From positions 1 to 8,343 of the forward strand of contig JARXAU010000212.1 of assembly GCA_029865675.1 (NCBI GenBank): 8,343 bases of DNA. The letters are read 5' to 3'. How positions within the stretch are numbered: the first letter of the stretch is position 1; every line of letters begins with the position of its first letter. Position numbers and translations under genes: made by a program. The notes beneath the pieces were generated by a model that saw nothing but the letters and a program-made list of their open reading frames with translations, had not been told where the DNA came from and ran no database searches. Source of the stretch: Rhodoferax sp. GTDB taxonomy: Bacteria > Pseudomonadota > Gammaproteobacteria > Burkholderiales > Burkholderiaceae_C. Below, piece after piece: positions 1-6,321 of this stretch.

Positions 1-633
1 GTTGTCGAGCTTCAAGCCGCGGGCATTGATGCCCGCTGGGTGGCCGCCGATTGCGCCAAAGACAGCGAAATCACCCGCCTGGTGGACGAGACTCTGCACC
101 GCATGGGCGACATTGACATTTTGGTGAACAACGCAGGCGCCACCTGGGGCTCACCCGCAGAAGACCACCCTATTGAGGCCTGGGACAAGGTGATGAACCT
201 CAATGTGCGCGGCTACTTTTTGCTCAGCCAGGCGCTGGCCAAGCGCAGCATGATTGCCCGCCGCTCGGGCCGCATCATCAACGTGGCGTCCATCGCCGGG
301 CTTGGCGGCAACCCCGACGTCTTGCACACCATTGCCTACAACACCTCCAAGGGCGCGGTCATCAACTTCACCCGCGCCCTGGGCGCGGAGTGGGGCAAGT
401 ACAACATCACCGTCAACGCGATTTGCCCAGGTTTCTTCCCCAGCAAAATGACCGCTGGCACCTTGAAAGCCGTGGGCGAGGAAACGCTCGCCGCCCACGC
501 ACCGCTCAAACGTCTGGGGGACGACGAAGACCTCAAGGGCCTGTGCCTTTTGTTCGCCTCCGACGCCGGCAAGCACATCACCGGCCAGTGGCTGGCGGTA
601 GACGGCGGCGTGAGCGTGGTCACGGGTGGCTGA
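1..633 (+). CDS. Short-chain dehydrogenase/reductase (SDR), 5' end missing
   Basis: An NAD(P)(H)-dependent oxidoreductase of the classical SDR family, probably cytosolic, interconverting a hydroxyl and a carbonyl group. The frame is open from base 1, so the gene starts outside the window. The 210 visible residues lack roughly the first 45-55, including the TGxxxGxG nucleotide-binding loop. Numbering from the window edge, NNAG is at residues 43-46, the catalytic Ser at 97 (VASIAG), and the YxxxK pair at Tyr113 and Lys117 (YNTSK). The C-terminal part has the usual PG loop (ICPGFF) and the terminal GQWLAVDGG motif of FabG-like SDRs. Its last 8 bases overlap the thioesterase gene, which suggests translational coupling. 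The position next to thioesterase and acyl-CoA dehydrogenase genes suggests a 3-hydroxyacyl or similar alcohol substrate, but this is inference. A gluconate 5-dehydrogenase-like role cannot be excluded. The internal GTG at position 40 is not the true start, because homology continues upstream of it. Confidence 0.9.
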   Translation, partial: VVELQAAGIDARWVAADCAKDSEITRLVDETLHRMGDIDILVNNAGATWGSPAEDHPIEAWDKVMNLNVRGYFLLSQALAKRSMIARRSGRIINVASIAGLGGNPDVLHTIAYNTSKGAVINFTRALGAEWGKYNITVNAICPGFFPSKMTAGTLKAVGEETLAAHAPLKRLGDDEDLKGLCLLFASDAGKHITGQWLAVDGGVSVVTGG

Positions 634-1111
634 AATCGGCCAAGCGGCGGCTGCGGACTCCTGGGAGCGGGCGGCCGGGTTTGGCTTGGACATTCCCTTT
701 GTGCGGCACCTGGGCTTTGTGCTGACGCAGTTTGCGGCCGGCCAGTCCGAGATCACCTACATCGCCCAGCCAGAGCACCTCAATTCATTTGGTGTCACCC
801 ACGGCGGCGCTTTGATGACTTTGCTGGACGTGTCCATGGCCACCGCCGCGCGCAGCGATGCGCCCGAGCAGGGTGTGGTCACCATCGAGATGAAAACCAG
901 CTTTATGCATCCGGCCGTGGGCCCCCTGGTGGCCCGTGGCACGCTGGCGCAGCGCACCTCAAGCCTGGCGTTTACCCAATCCACGATTTATGACGCCCGT
1001 GGCCAAGCTTGCGCCAGCGCCATGGGCACCTTCAAATACATGAAGCGTGCGCCGGGCGCTGCGGCTGTCGCCAGCCAGTCCAGCCCGTCTGCCTCCATCC
1101 CAACTGACTAA
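626..1111 (+). CDS. PaaI-type hotdog-fold acyl-CoA thioesterase
   Basis: A predicted cytosolic thioesterase of 161 residues that hydrolyses acyl-CoA (or aryl-CoA) thioesters. The hotdog-fold signature of the PaaI/YbgC-like group is visible: HGG at residues 59-61 (GVTHGGALMTLLD) followed by Asp68. In this family the HGG loop begins the central helix and the Asp/Glu seven residues on is the catalytic carboxylate. Downstream strands (VVTIEMKTSFMHP and GTLAQRTSSLAFTQSTIYD) match the family pattern. The start is taken as GTG at 626, overlapping the SDR stop by 8 bases. No in-frame ATG occurs before Met64, which lies inside the active-site helix, so an ATG start would destroy the protein. There is no strong Shine-Dalgarno sequence, which fits coupling to translation of the upstream gene. 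The last 20 residues (Ala/Ser/Pro-rich) look like a disordered tail. Release of CoA from a pathway intermediate or overflow product is the likely job; the substrate is unknown. Confidence 0.87.
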   Translation: MAEIGQAAAADSWERAAGFGLDIPFVRHLGFVLTQFAAGQSEITYIAQPEHLNSFGVTHGGALMTLLDVSMATAARSDAPEQGVVTIEMKTSFMHPAVGPLVARGTLAQRTSSLAFTQSTIYDARGQACASAMGTFKYMKRAPGAAAVASQSSPSASIPTD

Positions 1112-1126
1112 GCAAAGAGCCCCACC

Positions 1127-2143
1127 ATGCCCGCAAACCGCCAAATCCACCTCGACAACCGCCCCAAGGGCGAAGCCCAAGCCAGCAACTTTGCGTTGGT
1201 GGATAGCGAGACGCCACCCCTGAAAGACGGCGAAGTGCTAGTGCGCCACCACTTTTTGAGCCTGGACCCGTACATGCGTGGCCGCATGAACGACGCCAAA
1301 AGCTACGCCCAACCCCAGGCCCTCGGCCAAACCATGGGCGGCGGCACCGTGGGTGAAGTGGTCGAGTCGCACAACCCGCAGTTCCCTGTGGGCACCCAGG
1401 TCGTGGGCATGGGCGGCTGGCAGGAATACAGCGTGGTCAACGCCACGTTGCCGGGCGCGCTGCGCGTGGTAGATACCCGCCATGTGCCCCTGAGCGCCTA
1501 CTTGGGCGCCGTGGGCATGCCGGGCGTCACGGCCTACTACGGCCTAGTCCACATCATTGCGCCCAAAGCGGGCGACACGTTGGTAATCAGTGCCGCCACG
1601 GGCGCGGTGGGCAGCGCGTTTGCCGCCTTGAGCAAAGCGCGCGGCTGCCGCACGGTTGGCATTGCCGGGGGCGCCGAGAAGTGCAAATACGCGGTAGACG
1701 AACTCGGGTTTGACGCCTGCATTGACTACAAGGAACACACAGACGCGGCCAGCCTGTCAGCCGCCATCGCCGCCGCTTGCCCCAAGGGCATTGACGGCTA
1801 CTTTGAGAACGTGGGCGGCATGGTGCTTAACGCCGTGCTACCGCTCATGAACGCCTTTGGCCGCATCGCAGTGTGCGGCATGATTGCCGGCTACAACGGC
1901 GCGCCGCTGCCCCTGACGCAGCCGGCGCTGATCTTGATGCAGCGCCTCAAGATGGAGGGCTTTATCGTCAGCGAGCACATGGAAGTGTGGCCTGCTGCTT
2001 TGACCGAGCTGGGTGGCTTGGTCGCCACCGGCAAGCTGCGCGCCCGCGAGAGCATTGCCCATGGTCTGGAGAACGCGCCTGAGGCCTTTTTGGGCTTGCT
2101 CAAGGGCAAGAACTTTGGCAAACAACTCGTCAAGCTGGTTTAA
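1127..2143 (+). CDS. NADPH-dependent medium-chain reductase (CurA/YncB, leukotriene B4 dehydrogenase-like)
   Basis: A 338-residue zinc-independent medium-chain dehydrogenase/reductase (MDR) of the prostaglandin-reductase/CurA branch. This branch reduces the C=C double bond of alpha,beta-unsaturated ketones and aldehydes with NADPH. Visible signatures are LDPYMRGRM (residues 46-54), the nucleotide-binding loop AATGAVGS (156-163), GGAEKC (181-186) where Lys185 is the usual NADPH 2'-phosphate contact, GIDGYFENVGG (221-231), and the C-terminal GLLKGKNFGK (323-332). From memory these match E. coli CurA (curcumin/dihydrocurcumin reductase) closely along the full length. No zinc ligands of the alcohol dehydrogenase type are seen. 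The ATG at 1127 is 15 bases after the thioesterase stop, with a weak purine-rich stretch (AAAGAG, 1115-1120 region) in front. Its stop codon directly abuts the next start. In this operon it may reduce an enone/enal by-product or a pathway enoyl intermediate; the natural substrate is not deducible. Confidence 0.92.
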   Translation: MPANRQIHLDNRPKGEAQASNFALVDSETPPLKDGEVLVRHHFLSLDPYMRGRMNDAKSYAQPQALGQTMGGGTVGEVVESHNPQFPVGTQVVGMGGWQEYSVVNATLPGALRVVDTRHVPLSAYLGAVGMPGVTAYYGLVHIIAPKAGDTLVISAATGAVGSAFAALSKARGCRTVGIAGGAEKCKYAVDELGFDACIDYKEHTDAASLSAAIAAACPKGIDGYFENVGGMVLNAVLPLMNAFGRIAVCGMIAGYNGAPLPLTQPALILMQRLKMEGFIVSEHMEVWPAALTELGGLVATGKLRARESIAHGLENAPEAFLGLLKGKNFGKQLVKLV

Positions 2144-3825
2144 ATGCACAGCGCCGCAGCCCTGGCTACCGCCGCCACCCACGACGTGTTCAATCAGGCG
2201 AAAGCCTTGGAGAACTACAACCTGTTCGACGGCAACCAGGGCCTGCAAAGCGCTTTGAAATTCAACGCACCGGGCCTGGCTACCGCCGATTTGCAGGCTT
2301 TGGGTGCGCGCCTGGGCAGCGCTGAGATGCAAACCCATGCGCAGTTGGCCAATGTGCACACCCCGCAGCTGCGCAGCCACGACCGCTATGGCAACAGAGT
2401 GGACGTGGTGGACTTCCACCCCAGCTACCACGCCCTCATGGCCGAGGCCACGCGCGCAGGCTTGCACGGCAGCCCGTGGCCCACTTTTTTTGAGGCCCAG
2501 CCCGGTACTTCGACCGCGCACCAGCGCCGGGCGGCGGGGTTTCTCATGTTTACCGAGCTGGAGCCGTCCACGCTCTGCCCCATCTCCATGACCTATGCGG
2601 TCATGCCCGCATTGCGCAGCAACGCTGCCATTTACCAAGACTGGGCGTCGGGCCTGAGCAGCCTGCACTACGACCCGGCATTGAAGCTATTCAGCCAAAA
2701 AACCGGCCTGACCATGGGCATGGGTATGACGGAGAAGCAAGGCGGCTCGGACGTGCGCGCCAACACCACGCAGGCTACAGCCGAAGGCCACGACGCCTGG
2801 GGCCAGCGCTTTACGCTGGTGGGCCACAAATGGTTTTTTTCGGCGCCCATGTGCGACGCGTTTTTGGTGCTGGCGCAGTCGGCGGCGGGCTTGAGCTGCT
2901 TTTTCTGCCCCGCGTGCTGCCCGACGGCAGCCTGAACAACTTGCGCATCCAGCGCCTTAAAGACAAGCTGGGCAACAAGGCCAACGCCAGCTCGGAGGTG
3001 GAGTTTGTGGGCGCCACCGCCTGGCTGGTGGGCGTGGAAGGGCGCGGCGTGCCGCAGATTTTGGAAATGGGCGAAATGACCCGCTTGGACTGCTCGCTGG
3101 GCACCAGCGGCCTGATGCGCCAGGCCCTGGGCATTGCGCTCAACCACACCGCCCAGCGCCAAGCCTTTGGCAAACGGCTGATTGAGCAGCCGCTGATGCG
3201 CAATGTGCTGGCCGATATGGCGCTGGAAAGCGAAGCCGCCACCGCCTTGTCCATGCGCTTGGCGCGCGCCTTTGACAACGCGGGCGACAGCTTTGAGCGC
3301 CTGATGGCCCGCGTCCTCACCCCCATTGCCAAGTTTTGGATCTGCAAGCGCGGCAGCGCTTTTGGCCAAGAGGCCATGGAATGCATGGGCGGCAACGGCT
3401 ATGTGGAAGAGGGCGGCTTGGGCGTTATGGCCCGCATTTACCGCGAAATGCCGCTCAACTCTATTTGGGAGGGTGCGGGCAACATCATGGCGCTGGACCT
3501 GCTGCGCGCCCTGCGCAAGGGCGATGTCGCCCAGGCCCTGGCGCAAGAGCTGGCCCCCGCACGCGGGGCGCACCCGGCGCTGGACCGCATGATCGACGCC
3601 CTGCCCACGCGCATTGAACTGCTGGCCAACGAAGTGCAGGCCCGCCGTCTGGCGCAAGACGTGGCGCTGGCGGTGCAGGCCGCGCTGCTGCTGCAAAGCG
3701 CGCCGGGTGTCGTGTTTGGCGCGTTTTGCGATTCGCGCCTGGGGGGCGACTGGGGTTACAGCTTTGGCACCCTGGGCACGGGTGTGGACTTTGACGCCAT
3801 CATTCGCCGCGCCATGCCGCGCTAG
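2144..3825 (+). pseudogene. aidB: AidB-like acyl-CoA dehydrogenase, split by a one-base frameshift
   Basis: An FAD-binding acyl-CoA dehydrogenase of the AidB (isovaleryl-CoA dehydrogenase-like) subgroup. The first frame (2144-2935) follows the family through LVLAQSAAGLSCFF (residue 254, ending at 2905), then runs nine unrelated residues into TGA. The -1 frame continues at once from 2905 (LPRVLPDGS) and stays family-like to TAG at 3825. Restoring one T in the five-T run at 2900-2904 gives a single protein of about 560 residues; E. coli AidB has about 541. Visible family segments are the FHPSYHALM region (91-99), MGMTEKQGGSD (193-203), GHKWFFS (227-233), RLKDKLGN, MTRLDCSLG and NSIWEGAGN. AidB binds DNA and FAD in E. 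coli and is induced by alkylation; other members may act on acyl-CoA. The ATG touches the preceding TAA. Sequencing error, true inactivation and recoding all remain possible. Codon bias is intact on both sides, so any mutation would be recent. Confidence 0.9.
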
Positions 3826-3841
3826 TTGTACCGCTTTTTTT

Positions 3842-3847
3842 AGGAGG
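3842..3847 (+). promoter_or_regulatory. Perfect Shine-Dalgarno for the GST-family gene
   Basis: AGGAGG lies 5 bases before the GTG at 3853. It is the strongest ribosome binding site in the rightward gene set. It fixes the GTG start, and it suggests that this gene is translated independently of its broken upstream neighbour. Confidence 0.8.
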
Positions 3848-3852
3848 CTCCT

Positions 3853-4791
3853 GTGAACACGCCCATTCTTCACCACTACCATACCTCGCCGTTTTCCGAG
3901 AAAGTGCGCTTGGTGTTGGGTTACAAAAACCTGGCCTGGCGCTCGGTGCTGGTGCCCAGCATCATGCCGAAGCCCGACGTGCTGGCGCTGACCGGCGGCT
4001 ACCGCAAAACGCCGTTTTTGCAGATAGGCGCCGATGTGTACTGCGACACCGAATTGATGTGCGAAGTGCTGGAGCACCTGCAGCCCCAGCCCACGATGTA
4101 CCCCGAGGCAACCAAAGGCGTGGCACGGGTGCTGGCGCAGTGGGCAGACACCACCTTGTTTTGGGCCGCCATGGCCTACAACCTCAGCCCCAAGGGCGCA
4201 GCCGCCATGTTTGCCGACGCCCCGCCCGAAGTGGCCAAGGCCTTTTCTGCCGACCGGGCCGCCATGTCGGTTGGCCTGACGCGCAGCCGCCCCGGCGACG
4301 CCACTGCGGCCTACAAGTCGTATTTGCGCCGCCTGGCCCACATGCTGGACCAGCAGGACTTTTTGCTCGGCAGCGTCCCCTGCGTGGCCGACTTTGCGGC
4401 CTACCACCCGCTGTGGTTTACCCGCACCCGCGTGCGGGTGATGGCCGATATCTTGCAAACGACCCCATCTGTGCTGGCCTGGATGGACCGCGTGGCGGCC
4501 ATTGGCCATGGGCCGGTAGAAAAGTTCAGCGCTGCCCAGGCCATCGCAGAATGCGCCGCCAGCACGCCGCTGGCGCTGGCCCCCGACACCGCGTTCCAAG
4601 ACGAACACGGCATTCCCTTGGGCAGCAAAGTCACCATTGGCGCCGAAGCTTTTGGCCAAGAACCCACCGAAGGCGTGCTGCTGGCCGCCACCCGCACCCG
4701 CTACACCCTGCGCCGAGAGGACCCGCGTGCGGGCGTGGTGCATGTGCACTTTCCGCGCATTGGCTTTGTGCTGCGCGCGGCCCAGGCCTGA
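3853..4791 (+). CDS. Glutathione S-transferase family protein with C-terminal extension
   Basis: A 312-residue protein beginning with a thioredoxin-fold GST N-terminal domain (about residues 4-80). SPFSEKVR (12-19) sits where the catalytic Ser/Cys of this fold is expected. TPF (53-55) supplies the cis-proline, and CDTE (64-67) is the usual contact for the gamma-glutamyl part of glutathione. A helical GST C-terminal domain follows (about 95-230), containing CVADFAAYHPLWF. Ordinary GSTs end at 200-230 residues. Here about 75 more (238-312) form an apparently beta-rich segment with VTIGAEAFG, GVLLAATRTRYTLRRED and VVHVHFPRIGFVLR. The GTG start is chosen from the AGGAGG 5 bases upstream. No signal peptide is seen. 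In an acyl-CoA/SDR/enone-reductase operon, a role in conjugating or isomerising an electrophilic intermediate, or in detoxification, is plausible, but no substrate can be assigned. The fold is secure; activity is not. Confidence 0.88.
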   Translation: MNTPILHHYHTSPFSEKVRLVLGYKNLAWRSVLVPSIMPKPDVLALTGGYRKTPFLQIGADVYCDTELMCEVLEHLQPQPTMYPEATKGVARVLAQWADTTLFWAAMAYNLSPKGAAAMFADAPPEVAKAFSADRAAMSVGLTRSRPGDATAAYKSYLRRLAHMLDQQDFLLGSVPCVADFAAYHPLWFTRTRVRVMADILQTTPSVLAWMDRVAAIGHGPVEKFSAAQAIAECAASTPLALAPDTAFQDEHGIPLGSKVTIGAEAFGQEPTEGVLLAATRTRYTLRREDPRAGVVHVHFPRIGFVLRAAQA

Positions 4792-4833
4792 GATTTCTTG
4801 CTCCCCTTACTTTTCTTTTGACGAGACCTTTCC

Positions 4834-5742
4834 ATGATTTCTGACTTCAAAAACAAAACCGCTGTCCTGACCGGCGCCGGATCGGGCTTTGGCCTGGAGT
4901 GCGCCCGCATTGGCGCCAAACTGGGCATGAACCTGGTGCTGGCCGACGTGCAGCAAGACGCGCTGGACCGCGCCGTCGCCGAGATGACCGCCGCTGGCGC
5001 CCCAGTGCTGGCCATGCGCGTGGACGTGTCCAAGGCCGACCAGGTGGAAGCCTTGGGTGCGGCCACCCTGGCGCGCTTTGGCGCCCCGCACTTTGTGTTC
5101 AACAACGCGGGTGTGGGCTCCGGCGGCCTGATTTGGGAAAACACCTTGCAGGACTGGGAATGGGTGATTGGCGTCAACCTCATGGGTGTCGCCCACGGCA
5201 TCCGCGTCTTCACCCCCATGATGCTGGCCGCTGCGGCCCAAGACCCGGCCTTCCAGGGCCACATCGTCAACACCGCCAGCATGGCCGGCTTGCTCAACGC
5301 GCCCAATATGGGCGTCTACAACGTGAGCAAGCACGCGGTGGTCAGCATGAGCGAGACCTTGTACCAAGACCTGGCCCTGGTCACCGAGCAAATCAGCGCC
5401 AGCGTGCTCTGCCCGTTCTTTGTGCCCACCGGCATCAGCCAAAGCCACCGCAACCGCCCCGACGCGCACAAGGCCACGGGCGCCAAACCCACCAAGAGCC
5501 AGCTCATTGGCCAAGCCATGAGCGACAAGGCCGTGGGCAGCGGCAAGGTCAGCGCCGCCGACGTGGCCCAAATGGTGTTTGACGCCATGGCCGCAAACCA
5601 GTTCTACATCTACAGCCACCCCAAGTCGATTGCATCGGTGCAAGTGCGCATGGAAGACATCTTGATGTCGCGCAACCCCACCGACCCCTTTGCCCACAAG
5701 CCCGAACTCGGCGTCGATCTTAAAAGGGCGCTGCGCAGCTGA
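4834..5742 (+). CDS. Short-chain dehydrogenase/reductase (SDR), complete
   Basis: A 302-residue classical SDR, longer than the usual 250 because of a C-terminal extension. All core elements are present: TGAGSGFG (residues 13-20) for the cofactor, Asp38 at the end of the second strand (LVLADVQ), which usually indicates NAD(H) rather than NADP(H), NNAG (90-93), structural Asn115, catalytic Ser149, Tyr162 and Lys166 (YNVSK). The substrate-loop region after CPFFVPTGISQS (about residues 192-203) contains a Lys/Thr-rich insertion (about 213-240), typical of SDRs acting on larger substrates. The ATG at 4834 has a weak GAG-type ribosome binding site and follows the GST stop by 42 bases. It is not closely similar to the partial SDR at the start of the window, so the two are unlikely to be a recent duplication. 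Role: alcohol/ketone interconversion in the same pathway; exact substrate unknown. Confidence 0.93.
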   Translation: MISDFKNKTAVLTGAGSGFGLECARIGAKLGMNLVLADVQQDALDRAVAEMTAAGAPVLAMRVDVSKADQVEALGAATLARFGAPHFVFNNAGVGSGGLIWENTLQDWEWVIGVNLMGVAHGIRVFTPMMLAAAAQDPAFQGHIVNTASMAGLLNAPNMGVYNVSKHAVVSMSETLYQDLALVTEQISASVLCPFFVPTGISQSHRNRPDAHKATGAKPTKSQLIGQAMSDKAVGSGKVSAADVAQMVFDAMAANQFYIYSHPKSIASVQVRMEDILMSRNPTDPFAHKPELGVDLKRALRS

Positions 5743-5800
5743 GCACGGGCGAAACGCGGCAAAAAAGTGTTTAAATACGCGGTTTCACATTTACACCTCT

Positions 5801-5807
5801 AGGAAAG
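5801..5807 (+). promoter_or_regulatory. Shine-Dalgarno deciding the start of the small basic gene
   Basis: AGGAAAG lies 5 bases before ATG 5813. The same frame is open leftward into the end of the SDR gene, with an earlier ATG at 5690. That start would overlap the SDR by 53 bases and has no ribosome binding site, so 5813 is preferred. Confidence 0.65.
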
Positions 5808-5812
5808 ATCTC

Positions 5813-5983
5813 ATGGGCAATTCCATCGTTACCGAAGCCGACCGCAAAGCCACCCCCGCACCCAAGCCCTTGCCCGGCATGACCCTGGGCAGCGCAGGCC
5901 GCGGCCAAAAAGTAAGCCTGGAGCGCGGCGTGTCCACCCGCAGCAAAAAGAACCCCGGCAAGCGGGCCAAGAAGGGCGGTTAA
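5813..5983 (+). CDS. Small basic protein of unknown function, 56 residues
   Basis: I do not recognise this gene. The predicted protein has 56 residues, with 13 Lys/Arg and 3 Asp/Glu, so a net charge of about +10. The N-terminal third is Pro/Ala/Lys-rich (ATPAPKPLPG), the middle is Gly/Ser-rich (LGSAGRGQKVSLERG), and the tail is strongly basic (RSKKNPGKRAKKGG), the kind of tail that can bind nucleic acid or ribosomes. There is no signal peptide, membrane segment or cysteine. It is supported as a real gene by a good Shine-Dalgarno at the right spacing, an ATG start, and an intrinsic terminator beginning 16 bases after its stop. It lies 70 bases after the second SDR and could be the last gene of that operon or have its own promoter; I could not find convincing -35/-10 boxes in the gap. 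A nucleoid- or RNA-associated role is only a guess from charge. Confidence 0.72.
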   Translation: MGNSIVTEADRKATPAPKPLPGMTLGSAGRGQKVSLERGVSTRSKKNPGKRAKKGG

Positions 5984-5998
5984 TCCCCCGGTCTTCGC

Positions 5999-6029
5999 AA
6001 AAAAAAGCCCTCTTTGGAGGGCTTTTTTT
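5999..6029 (+). terminator. Rho-independent terminator ending the rightward operon
   Basis: The stem GCCCTC (6007-6012) pairs perfectly with GAGGGC (6017-6022) across the loop TTTG, followed by seven T (6023-6029). Eight A precede the stem (5999-6006). Because an A tract on one side mirrors the T tract on the other, the structure can also work for leftward transcripts and could stop readthrough from the hydrolase gene, whose stop is about 285 bases away. Confidence 0.93.
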
Positions 6030-6313
6030 ATGGTCCGGGTGCTACTTAGCTATTGGCCCCGAGATGTGACGCCTAGCTTGCGTTTCCAAAAAAAATCAAG
6101 AATGAATGTCCGAACGGCAGGGTAAGCGGTAACCCAGGTGCGTTGTCCGCTTCTCATGCGAGCCAAGTCGCTTCTGGGGGCTTAGTACAGTGAGGTGTTC
6201 GCCTGTGACATGCGGTTTGTAACCGCGCAATTGGATCAGACAACCCAGCGCGTGCCAAAAACAGGGTTAGCCCCGCGACCGCGTCTGGCGGTCATACGGA
6301 CAGATGGCGCGCG
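6030..6313. other. Gene-free stretch between convergent genes, with short inverted repeats
   Basis: I see no supportable gene here. It contains three short perfect inverted repeats: AAGCGG 6124-6129 with CCGCTT 6147-6152 (17-base loop); GCGGTT 6212-6217 with AACCGC 6221-6226 (3-base loop); and GACCGC 6277-6282 with GCGGTC 6288-6293 (5-base loop). None is followed by a T tract on the correct strand, so none is a canonical terminator. It is probably the 3' untranslated region of the leftward hydrolase transcript. An attC or other recombination site was considered but the core motifs do not match. Confidence 0.5.
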
Positions 6314-6321
6314 TTAACGCG
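6310..6321. repeat. 12-base perfect palindrome spanning the hydrolase stop codon
   Basis: CGCGTTAACGCG reads identically on both strands and includes the TAA stop of the leftward hydrolase gene in its centre. It could form a small RNA hairpin at the stop or be chance. No T tract follows on the minus strand, so it is not a terminator on its own. Confidence 0.6.

Noticed and set aside
3835..3841. A seven-T tract after the aidB-like stop that looks like the tail of a terminator
   Set aside because: No adequate stem directly precedes it. The nearby GCGC pairing is only four bases and too far away. The tract leads straight into the GST ribosome binding site.
2668..4749. A 693-codon open frame on the minus strand antisense to the aidB-like and GST genes
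   Set aside because: It is a product of the strong GC bias at third codon positions in the sense genes. Its translation is rich in His, Gln, Gly and Ala with no recognisable domain, and it covers two well-supported genes and the gap between them.
4807..5697. A 296-codon minus-strand frame opposite the second SDR
   Set aside because: Same mirror effect. The sense frame has a complete set of SDR motifs, while the antisense translation is low-complexity Gly/His/Val/Ala.
5742..5812. Promoter for the small basic gene (TTAAAT at 5771 as -10)
   Set aside because: No -35-like hexamer occurs 16-18 bases upstream; the AT-rich patch alone is not enough.
6242..6321. Possible integron attC or recombination site, suggested by GGGTTAG and the GTTAAC palindrome among inverted repeats
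   Set aside because: The core motifs GTTRRRY and RYYYAAC are not present in the right order and spacing, and there is no integrase or cassette gene nearby.
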